NCBI GenBank assembly: GCA_963752045.1
Contig: CAVVWN010000005.1
Span: 307,195 to 371,194 of the forward strand
Source: DATKDF01 sp963752045
Lineage (GTDB): Bacteria; Acidobacteriota; Vicinamibacteria; Vicinamibacterales; SCN-69-37
Length of the DNA stretch: 64,000 bases
Direction: 5' to 3'
Shown here: positions 34,702 through 44,069 of the stretch, piece by piece
Layout: every line of letters starts with the position of its first letter
How positions within the stretch are numbered: position 1 is the stretch's first letter
Made by a program: the position numbers and the translations under genes
The notes under the pieces: model-generated
The model's input: the letters and a program-made list of their open reading frames with translations, nothing else
What the model was told of the DNA's origin: nothing
Databases searched by the model: none

Positions 34702-36849
34702 ATGAAGATCGCCGTCGTCTACAACCGCCAGAGCAAGAGCGTCATCAATCTGTTCGGCCTGCCCAACCGCGAGAAGATCGGCATGCGAACGATCGAGCGC
34801 CTGACGTCGGCGCTCAAAGACGGCGGACATCAGGTCGTCGCCATCGAAGGCGACAAGGACCTGGTCGACAAGCTCGAGGGATTCATGCCGAAGGTCGTCA
34901 AGGGCGAACGGCCCGGCCTGGTCTTCAACGTGTCCTACGGCATTCAGGGACAGGCCCGCTACACGCACGTGCCGAGCATCCTCGAGATGGTGGGCATTCC
35001 GTACGTGGCCTCGGGCCCGCTCGCGCATTCGCTCTGCCTCGACAAAGTCGTCACGAAGATGATCCTCAAGCAACACGGCCTGCCGACGCCGGACTTTGCC
35101 GTGTTGCAGACGCCGGAGGCAGACCTGCCGGAGCTGACCTATCCGCTCATCGTCAAGCCGAAGAACGAGGCCGTGTCGTTCGGCCTCAAGGTCGTACACG
35201 ACGAAGCGGAACTGCGGGACGCCGCCGCGGTGATCTTCAGGGAGTTCCGCCAGGCCGTGCTCGTCGAGCAGTTCATCGAGGGACGCGAGGTCAACGTCGG
35301 CATTCTCGGCAACGATCCGCCCGAAGCGTTTCCGCCGGTGGAGCTGATGTTCGGCACGGATGGCCCGGCGATCTACACGTACGAGGACAAGACCGGCCGG
35401 AGCGGCCGGCAGATCGGGCACCAGTGCCCGGCGCCGATTGGTGAGCCGCTCCTCGAGGAGGCCCAGAGCATTGCGGTGAAGGCCTTCCAGGCGCTCGGGT
35501 GCTCAGACTGTGCGCGCGTCGACATGCGGCTCGACGCGGCGGGCAAACTGTACATCCTGGAAATCAACAGCTTGCCGAGCCTCGGCGAGCACGGCTCGTA
35601 CCTGGTTGGCGCCGCCCAGGTTGGACTCGACTTTCCGAAATTCATCAATCGGCTCGTGGAAGTGGCGAGCGCCCGGTACTTCGGCACGCCGCAGCCGCCC
35701 GCCGTACGGGCCGGCGCCGCCGGGCCGGCCGACGTCGTGCTGCGGTTCGTCACCGAACGCCGCGACGTGATGGAGCGGCGGCTGCAGGAACTGGTGAACC
35801 GGCCGAGCCGGACGACCGACCCGCTCGGTGTACAGCAGATGCTCCGGGAAGTCGAAGCGCTCTTCCGGGAGCTGGGCATGTCGCCGGTGAGCGAGTTCTC
35901 CGATTCGCGCGCCGTGACGACCTGGCAGACCGCCAAGGGGTTCGACGACGGGATGCTGTTCATCGGCAACCTGGACAGCCCGGTCGACATGGAGTTTCCC
36001 GCGCAGTCGTTCCGGCGGGACCCGGAGCTCTTGCACGGCGAGGGCATCGGCTCGACGCGCGCGCCGCTCGTGATGCTCGAATTCGCCCTGCGATCGCTCC
36101 GGAGCATGCGGCGGCTTCGGCACCTGCCGCTTGGCGTCCTCTATTACAGCGACGAGGGGCTCGACGCGCGGTACAGCGCCGACGACATCCGCGCCGCGGC
36201 CGCCCGGGCGAAGGAGGTGTTCGTGCTCCGGCCGGGCCTTCCGCCCGACGCGATCGTCACGTCCCGGCGCGGCCAGCGCGTGCTGCAACTGCGAGTCGAA
36301 GGGGAGCCCATGCGGCAGGGCCGGTTCACGCGCAAGCCCGACCCGCTGCGCTGGACGTGGTCCAGGCTCGACGCGATTGCCGCGCTGACGTCGAAGCGAG
36401 ACCGGCTGTCGATCGCCATCACCGACATCGCCACCGACCATCTGCCCATGCGACTGCCGCATCGGGTGACGGCGACGATCGTGGCCAACTACCCGAGCCG
36501 CGCGTCGGTGGACGCGGCCGTGGAGCGGATGCGTGACCTGCTCGGGCGCGACGGGCCCGATTGGGAGCTGCTCGAACAGACCGACCGCCCGCCGTTCGAC
36601 AGCCGCCCGGGCAGCCTCGCGCTTGCCGGGGAGCTGGCTGAAGTTGCCGCCAAATGGGACGTCCGGCTCGAACGGGACTCGTCGGCCTGGCCGTCGGTTG
36701 CCGGCCTCGTGCCGGCCGACACGGCGTGCGTGTGTGGCATCGGCCCGGTCGCCCAGGACCTGCGCACGCCGCGCGAGGCCGTCCGGCGCATCAGCCTCAT
36801 CCAGCGCACGCTCGTGCTCGCTGAGTTCCTCGCGAGGCGGCTGCCATGA
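34702..36849 (+). CDS. ATP-grasp ligase fused to degenerate M20-peptidase domain
   Basis: A 715-residue protein with a good GGAGG before its ATG. Residues 1-325 form a D-Ala-D-Ala-ligase-like ATP-grasp unit: LPTPDFAVL, YPLIVKPKNEAVSFG, VLVEQFIEGREVNVGILG, and the Mg-binding ARVDMRLDAAG...LYILEINSLPSL. Residues 360-715 follow an M20 carboxypeptidase layout, but the metal ligands are gone: the usual GHxD reads LFIGNLDSP, the GxGxxDMKG loop reads GEGIGSTRAPL, and the final His-containing GGGAHTPDE reads VAQDLRTPRE. The second domain is therefore probably a binding or lid domain. Expected activity: ATP-dependent peptide or amide ligation. It overlaps the gamma-glutamyltransferase gene by ATGA. 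Confidence 0.85.
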   Translation: MKIAVVYNRQSKSVINLFGLPNREKIGMRTIERLTSALKDGGHQVVAIEGDKDLVDKLEGFMPKVVKGERPGLVFNVSYGIQGQARYTHVPSILEMVGIPYVASGPLAHSLCLDKVVTKMILKQHGLPTPDFAVLQTPEADLPELTYPLIVKPKNEAVSFGLKVVHDEAELRDAAAVIFREFRQAVLVEQFIEGREVNVGILGNDPPEAFPPVELMFGTDGPAIYTYEDKTGRSGRQIGHQCPAPIGEPLLEEAQSIAVKAFQALGCSDCARVDMRLDAAGKLYILEINSLPSLGEHGSYLVGAAQVGLDFPKFINRLVEVASARYFGTPQPPAVRAGAAGPADVVLRFVTERRDVMERRLQELVNRPSRTTDPLGVQQMLREVEALFRELGMSPVSEFSDSRAVTTWQTAKGFDDGMLFIGNLDSPVDMEFPAQSFRRDPELLHGEGIGSTRAPLVMLEFALRSLRSMRRLRHLPLGVLYYSDEGLDARYSADDIRAAAARAKEVFVLRPGLPPDAIVTSRRGQRVLQLRVEGEPMRQGRFTRKPDPLRWTWSRLDAIAALTSKRDRLSIAITDIATDHLPMRLPHRVTATIVANYPSRASVDAAVERMRDLLGRDGPDWELLEQTDRPPFDSRPGSLALAGELAEVAAKWDVRLERDSSAWPSVAGLVPADTACVCGIGPVAQDLRTPREAVRRISLIQRTLVLAEFLARRLP

Positions 36850-38450
36850 CGCGGTCGCCCGAACCCGAGCCGTCGGGCGAGCCCTCGGGTCCGACGCCGG
36901 CGGCAGGTCTCGAACGGATGTCGAGGTCGGCCCACGGCATGGTCGCCACGGCCCACTACGAAGCCACGGCAGCCGGCGCGGAGATCCTCGCCGAGGGCGG
37001 CAACGCCATCGACGCCGCGGTGGCCGCGGCCTTTGCCCTCGGCGTGTGCGAGCCGGCCGCCTCCGGTCTCGGCGGCCAGACGATGATGCTCGTGCATCTC
37101 GCCGAGTCTGGCCGGACCGTGGCGATTGACGGCTCGTCGCGCGCGCCGAATCGCGCGATCGTCGACGTGCTGCCGCGCGCCCAGCGCTCGTCCGGATACC
37201 GTGCCGCCACGGTGCCGAGCACGCCGGCCACGCTCCGCTACGCGCTGCGGCGATACGGGACGCTGCGGCTTGGCCAGGTGCTCCGGCCGTCGATTGCCAT
37301 GGCCGAGCGCGGGGTTCGCGTGAGCGCCCTCCAGCACAGGCTCACCGCGCGTGAGGCCGACCGGCTCCGGCTGTGGACGGGCGGCCTGTTCTTCCTCGAC
37401 GGTGGCGAGCCTCCGGCCGAAGGCGCCGTTCTTCGACAGCCGGCGCTCGCCGACACCTATCGTCGCCTGGCCCGCCGCGGCGTCCGGGATTTCTATTCCG
37501 GAGAGATCGCGCAGTTGATCGTGGAAGACATGGAGGCGCACGACGGCCTGATCCGGCGCGACGACCTGGCCCAGGTGCCGCGTCCCATCGAGCGCGCGCC
37601 GCTCGAGACCACGTTCCGCGGCAGCCACGTGATGAGCTTTCCGCCGCCGGCCGCCGGCCGGACGCTCATCGAGATGCTCAATACCTACGCGCAGCTGCCG
37701 GCCCGCCTCACCCGGCTCGAGGCGCCCGAGCACGCGGTGGCGCTGGCCGATCTGATTCGCCGGGCGTTCATGGACCGTCGCGACCGGCCGTTCGATCCCA
37801 ACTACTATCCGCAGGTCCCGGTGAAGAAGATGTTGAGCGGCGAGCACGCCGCGCGCCTGGCCACGCGGATCAGCCGGCTCGTCGAGCATCGCGGCGAGAC
37901 CACGCACCTCTCGGTGATGGACCGGTACGGCAACGCCGTGGCCCTCACGCAGTCGATCGAGAAGGTGTTCGGGTCCGCGTGCGCGACGCCCGGGCTCGGG
38001 TTTCTCTACAACGACTACCTGAGCGCGTTCGAGTACGACGACATCTCGCACCCGTACTACCTGCGGCCGAACGCCGCTCCGTGGGCGAGCGTGGCGCCGA
38101 CGATCGCGCTTCGCGACGGCAAACCGTGGCTCGTCATCGGCTCGCCAGGCTCCGAGCGCATCACGTCGTCGATCCTCCAGGTCATGCTGCGTTTGCCGAA
38201 CGGCACGCCCCTCGAGGCCGTCGCCGCGCCGCGCCTGCACTGCTCCCTCGACGGCAAGGTGTCGCTCGAGGCCGAGCGGATGCCGGCCGGCGCCATCGAG
38301 GCCCTCGAGGCGCACGGGTTCGACGTCGACCGCCGGGAGCCCTATTCCTTCTACCTTGGCTGCGTGCAACTCGTGCTGCGCGACGGCGACGAGCTCGTCG
38401 GCGTCGCCGATCCCCGGCGCGACGGGTCCGCGGCCGGCCCGTCGCGATGA
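36846..38450 (+). CDS. Gamma-glutamyltransferase-family protein without signal peptide
   Basis: A 534-residue Ntn-hydrolase. Family segments include HGMVATAHYEATAAGAEIL, GGNAIDAAVAAAFALGVCEP, GLGGQTMMLVHL and, after the autoprocessing site, the nucleophile in GETTHLSVMDRYGNAVALTQ. The substrate loop reads GSPGSERI. Unlike most bacterial homologues it begins with a Pro/Ser-rich soluble tail and no export signal, so it should act in the cytoplasm. It is translationally coupled at both ends. I infer that it works on a gamma-glutamyl or similar amide made or used by the adjacent ATP-grasp protein. Confidence 0.88.
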   Translation: MTRSPEPEPSGEPSGPTPAAGLERMSRSAHGMVATAHYEATAAGAEILAEGGNAIDAAVAAAFALGVCEPAASGLGGQTMMLVHLAESGRTVAIDGSSRAPNRAIVDVLPRAQRSSGYRAATVPSTPATLRYALRRYGTLRLGQVLRPSIAMAERGVRVSALQHRLTAREADRLRLWTGGLFFLDGGEPPAEGAVLRQPALADTYRRLARRGVRDFYSGEIAQLIVEDMEAHDGLIRRDDLAQVPRPIERAPLETTFRGSHVMSFPPPAAGRTLIEMLNTYAQLPARLTRLEAPEHAVALADLIRRAFMDRRDRPFDPNYYPQVPVKKMLSGEHAARLATRISRLVEHRGETTHLSVMDRYGNAVALTQSIEKVFGSACATPGLGFLYNDYLSAFEYDDISHPYYLRPNAAPWASVAPTIALRDGKPWLVIGSPGSERITSSILQVMLRLPNGTPLEAVAAPRLHCSLDGKVSLEAERMPAGAIEALEAHGFDVDRREPYSFYLGCVQLVLRDGDELVGVADPRRDGSAAGPSR

Positions 38451-39355
38451 GCCTGCCGATCCTCGTCTCCATCCCGCACGCCGGCCTCCGGATCCCGGAC
38501 GAGGTTTCGGATCGCTGCGTACTCCTGCCCGGCGAGGTCGTCGCGGACAGCGACGAGTTCGCGGCCGAGATCTACGACTTCGCCGGCGAGGTCGCCGGCT
38601 GCGTCCGGACCGACGTCGCACGCGCTATCGTCGACCTCAATCGCGCCGAGGACGACCGACGGAAGGACGGAGTCGTCAAGACACACACCTGCTGGGACGT
38701 GCCGGTCTATCGCGAGCCGCTTCCGGACGACCTCGTCGAGGAGTTGCTCGTCCGCTATTACCGCCCATACCACGCGGAGCTTTCTCGGTGGGCCGGCCGG
38801 GGCGTGCGTGTGGGTGTCGACTGTCATACGATGGCGGCCACCGGGCCGCCCGTGGGGCCGGATCCGGGTGTCGAACGCCCGTGGGTGTGCCTGAGCAACG
38901 CCGACGGCACGTGCCCGGACGAGTGGATGACGAGCTTGCGTGACCGGTTTTCAGCGGAGTTCGGCCCGAGCGTTCGTGTCAACCATCCGTTCCGGGGCGG
39001 GTACATCACGCGCACGCATGCGGCCGAGATGCCCTGGGTCCAGGTGGAGTTGTCGCGCGGGCCGTTTCTTCCGACGTCGGCCAAGCGCCTGCGCGTGCTC
39101 CGCGCGCTCTCGGCGTGGGCCGGCGACGACGCTCGGAGGCGCAGGCTGATCGACGCCGCGTTGCAGGTACCGCAGGTATGGGTGACCCCGACTACACGTT
39201 TGAGCCGATTGGATTCGTGCGGAGCCCGCACGTGGACACGACGACCGTCCCCAAGGGCCCCGGCGCCCGGCACGATGCCGAGGGCACGCTCGAGATTCTG
39301 CCGGCCTTCGAAGCCGGGCTCGCCGACATCGAGGGCTTTTCGCACCTGTACGTGA
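38447..39355 (+). CDS. N-formylglutamate amidohydrolase-family protein
   Basis: The ATG at 38447 overlaps the preceding stop (ATGA). The N-terminus PILVSIPHAGLRIPDEV, followed by ARAIVDLNRAEDDRRKDGVV and VGVDCHTMAA, matches the N-formylglutamate amidohydrolase fold with its metal-binding His and Asp residues; NHPFRGGYITRTHA follows near the C-terminus. Homology runs out near 39180, after which the frame continues as Arg-rich sequence that overlaps the TrmO gene by 178 bases. A small indel near the 3' end probably hides the true stop. It likely removes an N-acyl or formyl group from an acidic amino acid. Confidence 0.8.
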   Translation: MSLPILVSIPHAGLRIPDEVSDRCVLLPGEVVADSDEFAAEIYDFAGEVAGCVRTDVARAIVDLNRAEDDRRKDGVVKTHTCWDVPVYREPLPDDLVEELLVRYYRPYHAELSRWAGRGVRVGVDCHTMAATGPPVGPDPGVERPWVCLSNADGTCPDEWMTSLRDRFSAEFGPSVRVNHPFRGGYITRTHAAEMPWVQVELSRGPFLPTSAKRLRVLRALSAWAGDDARRRRLIDAALQVPQVWVTPTTRLSRLDSCGARTWTRRPSPRAPAPGTMPRARSRFCRPSKPGSPTSRAFRTCT

Positions 39356-39642
39356 TCTGGCTCTTCCATCGCGTCGAGGGCTACGATCTCGTCTCGATCC
39401 CGCCGACCGACGATCGGCCGCACGGCGTGTTCGCGTCGCGATCGCCGCATCGGCCGAACCGCATTGGGCTCACCGTGGTGCGCCTGCTCGGCCGGGACGG
39501 CCGCTCGCTGCGCGTGGCGGGCCTCGACATGCTCGATGGATCGCCCATCCTCGACATCAAGCCGTATCTGTCGAACGTGCCGGCCGAAACCCTGCGCCGC
39601 GGCTGGCTCGACGAGGCGGAGCGACGACGTCAGAAGGAGTGA
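39178..39642 (+). CDS. tRNA (adenine-N6) methyltransferase TrmO-like (UPF0066)
   Basis: 154 residues from ATG 39178. The N-terminal YTFEPIGFVRSPH and the signature SPHRPNRIGLTVVRLLGRDG followed by MLDGSPILDIKPYL identify the TrmO/YaeB/TsaA family, which methylates N6 of t6A37 in some tRNAs using SAM. It is shorter than E. coli TrmO because the C-terminal domain is absent, as in many bacteria. It is the last gene of the overlapping ATP-grasp cluster, but its functional link to that cluster is doubtful. Confidence 0.85.
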   Translation: MGDPDYTFEPIGFVRSPHVDTTTVPKGPGARHDAEGTLEILPAFEAGLADIEGFSHLYVIWLFHRVEGYDLVSIPPTDDRPHGVFASRSPHRPNRIGLTVVRLLGRDGRSLRVAGLDMLDGSPILDIKPYLSNVPAETLRRGWLDEAERRRQKE

Positions 39643-39765
39643 CGGAGGCCGCGCGAGCGCCGCTCGCGGCCACGGCGACCAAGCGCTACTGCGGCTTGTG
39701 GTCGCCGGAGGCCCTCGATGAACTCCACGTTCTCAACGGTGGCATTTTCGTAGCAGGTCCCAGAT

Positions 39766-41682
39766 TCACCGACCCTCCGTCCTGCGAATCCGTACTTCGT
39801 CGATGACGTCCCCTTCGAGGATCCGATCGACGACGTCCATCCCGTCGATCACCCGGGCCCACACGGTGTACTGGTGGTCGAGCCTGAAGTTGTCGACCAG
39901 GTTGATGAAGATCTGCCCGTCGCCGGTGTCACGCCCGCGCGTCGAGATGCCGAGCGTGCCGCGCAGGTGGCGGACCAGACCCAGTTCATCGCGCATGAAC
40001 GGCCCGACGGCGCCGTCGTACTCGTTCGCGCCGTGGCTGCCGCCCTGCAGGACGAAGTTCGGCACCACGCGGTGGAGCGTCGTGCCGTCGTAGCCGCCGC
40101 GCTCGGCGTGCGCGGCGAAGACAGCCACGGTTGCCGGCGCCTCGTCGACGAGGAGCTCGATCGTGAACGTGCCGACTCCCTGCATCGAGATGCGGGCGTT
40201 CGCGCCGCGCAGCCCGTCGATGTACTCGGCCGGCGCCAGCGAGTCGTCGGCGTACACCGTCGTCGCGGGCGTGACCGTACGTCCGGTTTTCGCCGAGAGC
40301 ACGTCGGCCACGCGGGAAGCCACGACCGGGTCGCGGTCGGCGAGCCATGGCGTGAGCGCGCGCGAAAGCGCGCTGACTTCGGCGGCATCGACTGGGGCCT
40401 CGCTCAGCCGCTCGAGCAGGGCGAGACGCGCGTCGCGTGACGTGGGTCGATCCTCGCGCGAGAGGCGCACGAAGGCGTCGGTGATCGCCGGCACCGCGCC
40501 GGGAAGTTCAGCGGCGCCCTCGAGCAAGCGGGCGGCCTCGAGCAGCAGGCCGCGGTGGCTGGTCGTCAACGCGCTCACCGCTTCGGAGGCCTGCGTCATC
40601 GCGGCGATGACGACGTTCGGTTCCGGATCGGCCGCGAGCGTCGCCCGCACTTCGTCGTCTCCGATGATCTTCGCCGCCGTGGCCGCGTAGGCACGGGCCT
40701 GCCAGGCGGGATCGACCGAAAGGGCCGCGACATGGCGCCGCGCCGACTCGGGCGCCACCCGCGAGAGCGACACCACCGCGTGCGCGCGCACGCGCCACGG
40801 CTGGCCGGCCGAAAGGAGCGGCTCGATCGCGCCGGCCGGGCAGGGCAGTGTGCCGAGCAGGTCGACGGCGAGAAGCACGACGTGCCCGCTGTGATCATCG
40901 AGGGCGCCTGCGGCGCGCTCGCACGTCGGCGCCACCCGCAACGCCTCGTAGCGCACGAGGGGCGACGGATCGTCCACCCAGACCCGAAGCCCCATCACCG
41001 CGAGGCGGCGTACCTGTGGCTCCGGATCATCGAGCGCCCGCTCGAGCGTGTCGGGATCCCGATCGCCGGCCGTGCTGAGCGCGATGAGCGCAAGCTCTCG
41101 AATCTCGGCCGATGACCCGTCCGAGGCCGCGCGCCTGAGTGCGGCAACCGTGGCGTCGGCCGGACGATGGGTGCGGCGATTGAGACGCACGAATGCCTCG
41201 AGCCCGTGGGCCGCGCCCAAACGCGCCGCCGGGTCGGTCTCATCGAGCCCGCCGGCGAGCACCGTTTCGGTGAATCCCTCGACCGGCGCCACGCGCCCGA
41301 TCGTTTCGTAGAGGGCGCCGCGGACGTCGCCGCTCGGCTCGCGCGCGAGCCACTGCGAGTAGTCGGCGGCCGCGCCCAGATAGCCGAGGGCATTGGCGGC
41401 CTCGCGCCGCACGCCCGCATCTGGCGAGGCGGCAAGCGCCAGTACGGCCTCGCGCAGTTCGGGCCGTTCGAGCCGACCGAGGGCGCGCACGGCCACGCGC
41501 GCAAGCGCGACGTCCTCGCCCGTGGCCGCGGCCACGAGCGGCGTGGTGTCGGCGACGCGCGCGTTTTCGGCTTCGAGAACGATCCGATCGGGCCGCGGAG
41601 CTTCGGCGCGGCATCCCGCGAGCGCACACAGCACGACGACATAGGGGAAAAGACGCGTCACTCGTTTTTCGAACATCGGCAT
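39766..41682 (-). CDS. HEAT-repeat lipoprotein with C-terminal cyclophilin domain
   Basis: A 638-residue protein. The N-terminus ends in the lipobox LCALAGC. Residues 40-460 consist of HEAT-like repeats (VRREAANALGYLG, EPQVRRLAVMGL and similar). Residues 475-635 form a cyclophilin-type peptidyl-prolyl isomerase: TIELLVDEAPATVAVF, YDGTTLHRVVPNFVLQGG, LGISTRGRDTGDGQIFINL and HQYTVWARVIDGMDVVDRI. It should sit in the outer or inner membrane facing the periplasm and help fold or scaffold exported proteins. HEAT/PPIase fusions are known in Acidobacteriota and relatives but are little studied. Confidence 0.88.
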   Translation of the reverse strand: MPMFEKRVTRLFPYVVVLCALAGCRAEAPRPDRIVLEAENARVADTTPLVAAATGEDVALARVAVRALGRLERPELREAVLALAASPDAGVRREAANALGYLGAAADYSQWLAREPSGDVRGALYETIGRVAPVEGFTETVLAGGLDETDPAARLGAAHGLEAFVRLNRRTHRPADATVAALRRAASDGSSAEIRELALIALSTAGDRDPDTLERALDDPEPQVRRLAVMGLRVWVDDPSPLVRYEALRVAPTCERAAGALDDHSGHVVLLAVDLLGTLPCPAGAIEPLLSAGQPWRVRAHAVVSLSRVAPESARRHVAALSVDPAWQARAYAATAAKIIGDDEVRATLAADPEPNVVIAAMTQASEAVSALTTSHRGLLLEAARLLEGAAELPGAVPAITDAFVRLSREDRPTSRDARLALLERLSEAPVDAAEVSALSRALTPWLADRDPVVASRVADVLSAKTGRTVTPATTVYADDSLAPAEYIDGLRGANARISMQGVGTFTIELLVDEAPATVAVFAAHAERGGYDGTTLHRVVPNFVLQGGSHGANEYDGAVGPFMRDELGLVRHLRGTLGISTRGRDTGDGQIFINLVDNFRLDHQYTVWARVIDGMDVVDRILEGDVIDEVRIRRTEGR

Positions 41683-42021
41683 GACACCGGATTCTAGGGC
41701 GCTTTTCCGGTTGCCTGTCGTCGAAAGGTAGCGCGGCCTCGGTCTCGAGGCCGCGCGCCCGACGTCGAGCCGCGGCCGTAATCGCCAAGCGCGTTACGTT
41801 CTCGTAAGCCGAGGTGTCCGGCTCACCGTCACCCGGCCTGTCTCACGGTGCAAATCCGTGAAAACCCGAGAGAATCGCCCACGCCGTTCGAGTTGCCGTT
41901 CCCGCCCGATGGTACCTGCCTTGCAACTACCTGCGGGAAGCTCGGGTCCGCGCCTCTCGGCGGACCAGGCCGGAGTGTCCCAACCGTGTGGGAAGACGAA
42001 GATCCAGGACTCGCTGATTCG
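41683..42021. other. Divergent leader region with hairpins
   Basis: This gap separates the HEAT/cyclophilin gene (minus) from the acidic-protein gene (plus). It holds a perfect 11-bp hairpin GCGCGGCCTCG/CGAGGCCGCGC at 41731-41756 with loop GTCT, and a smaller hairpin TCACGG-TGCAAAT-CCGTGA at 41843-41861. Both promoters must lie here. No known riboswitch class can be supported. Confidence 0.5.
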
Positions 42022-44026
42022 ATGCGTCGCCGCGCCGGCGCGGCCGTGACCGGCCTGCGTCGCCGTCTGTCTCCCGGCTCGTCGGCGCCGCCGACCGTGC
42101 CCGTCTACTTCAACCTCCTCTCCGATGCCGAGCCGTTGCCGAAGACTGGTCGCGTGGGCGAGCAGCGCCTGTTGCTCGTCCAGGACCTGGCGCCAGATGC
42201 AGCGCGAGATGGTACCGGATGCCCCGCAGGCTGCCGCGGCGCCTGAACCAGCCAGTGTCGCCATTCCAGAGCCGGCCGCCGCCAGCACTCGGGTCCCGAC
42301 TGATGGCCCGATCCCGCTGCCCGCCTCGAGCGCGCTGGCCGAACCGCCTGTCGAAAGCCCGGCCGTCGCCGCTCGCGATACTTCCAGTTCTCGCAACTTC
42401 CCTGCCTTCGCCGATCTCGATGACGATGACGACACGGAAGAGGAAGAGGCCGTCGTCGAACCCGCAGCTGCCGCACCGGAAGAGAGTGGGCGGCAGAGTT
42501 GGGTGCCGGCAAGCGTGCTCTTCGGGGCCAGGCCCGAACCTGTTGCCGAAAGCGAGCCGCCCGGCGCCACCGCGTCGCTCTTCCTGCCCGAGGAGCCGGC
42601 GCCGGCCGTCGCGGCCGCCGCACCGCCGGCGGTCATCGAGCCCGTGGAGGCGATGTCAGTCGAGAATGTCGAATCGATGGCAGTCGAGCCCGTCGAGGCC
42701 GTGGCTCTCGAGCCCGGCGAGCCGACGGCTGTTGAAACGGCTGTTGAAGAAGTCGAGCCGCTGGTCGTTGCCGTCGCTCCGGAGCAACTGCCAGCGGTCG
42801 ATGCCGAGCTCGAGGCGCCTCCCGAGGTCGCGGCCGAGGCCGAAGTCGAGGTCGAAGTCGAGGTCGAAGTCGAAGTCGAAGTGCTTCCGCAGTTCGCCGC
42901 GGATTTTGAACCGTCCCAGCCGGTCGGTCCCGAGATCGACGCGCCTCCGCAGTTCGACGTCGAGTTCGAGATGCCGTCCCGGATCGAGGCCGAGCTCGAA
43001 ACGCCGCCTCTCGTCCACGAGGACGTGCAGGCCCCGCTCGATATCGTCGGCGTCGCCTCCGGCCTCGTGTCGGAGCTGCCCGCCGCCTCGCTTCCGGACG
43101 CCGTCGACATCGACGCGGAGGTCACGCCCGATCTCGCCGGGATCGAAATCGACGACGCCACGGCGGACATCGGCGAGCCGCTCGTCGACTTCGGCCGGCC
43201 GGACCTTCCGGTGCCGGACGTGGCTGCCATGGCCGCCGGGATCGTGGCCGACGCCGGCGTCGACGTTGTCGCGGAGATGCCCGCCGACCTCGGGACCGAC
43301 GGCCTCGACGAGTTGACCGCGCAGTTGCTGGCTGCATCCGGAGACGTCGCGCCGGCCATCAGCCCGGACACATCGGACGCCCTTGCGAACGACGCTCGCT
43401 GGGCCGACACGCTGGCTGAGTTCCCGATCGAAGATCTCTCCGCCGGACCGGTGGCGACCATGGTTGGCGGCAACGCGCCCGAGATTGACATGCCCGACTC
43501 GCTTGCCGACGCCATCGCCGGGTCGGCGTTTGCGGCCGGGCAGGAGAGTGCAGGCAGTGCGGATCCCATGATGGCGCCGCCCGCGTCGGTCATCGACGTC
43601 GAATCACTGGAAATGCCGGCCATCGTCGCCGACGTTGCCGAGCTCGCCGACATGGAGGTCGTCGCCGACGATGGTGTGGCGCCCGAGCTGGTCGAGCTCG
43701 ACCTCGCCGAGCAGGCCGCGCCGCCGTCCGACATTCCGCTCACGGCTGACGACCAGATCGAAGTGGTCCTCGACGAGTTGCCCCTCGTCGAGGTGCCGGT
43801 CGAAGCGGCGCGTGCCGAGCCGGCCGATCTCGTCGAGCCGCCGGCTGCCGAGGTGAAGGCAGAGCGTGAGGCTCGGCTTCGTCGCGCTGGTGTGATTCCG
43901 ATGCCGGTGTCCAGACCGGCGGCCGTCGTTGCCATTCCGGCCGGTGCCGCGCTTCCGGCGCTCGAACGGTTCCTGCGCTCCGCCCAGGCGCGCCGCCGCC
44001 AGGTCTCGTCCGAGTCAGTGGCCTGA
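42022..44026 (+). CDS. Long acidic, repeat-rich protein (probably frameshifted near its start)
   Basis: From about 42193 one frame stays open to 44026 and encodes some 610 residues dominated by Ala, Val, Glu, Pro and Asp. It includes a run of alternating Glu-Val (EAEVEVEVEVEVEVEV, about residues 230-250) and repeated EPVEA/PADL-type units. The first 57 codons, from ATG 42022, are in another frame but show the same strong GC3 bias (VPVYFNLLSDAEPLPKTGRV), so one indel near 42192 probably joins them; otherwise the start is ATG 42197. There is no signal peptide or membrane helix. The C-terminus turns basic (LERFLRSAQARRRQ). No family is recognised. Confidence 0.6.
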
Positions 44027-44069
44027 CCGTCTGGACGACAGTCCAGACCCACTGGCATACTTATGGGCT

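Noticed and set aside
36489..38621. Long minus-strand frame opposite the gamma-glutamyltransferase gene
   Set aside because: It shows only Arg/His-rich sequence and no motif, while the opposite strand carries the conserved family features.
41843..41925. Possible cobalamin or TPP riboswitch
   Set aside because: Short words such as GGTGCAAATCC and ACCTGCC occur, but their order and spacing do not give the conserved core of either class, and no cofactor gene follows.
41794..44058. Long minus-strand frame of about 754 codons opposite the acidic protein
   Set aside because: It is a Ser/Thr/Ala-rich mirror of the Glu/Val/Ala codons on the plus strand, without start signal or domain. The plus-strand frame has the expected codon bias.
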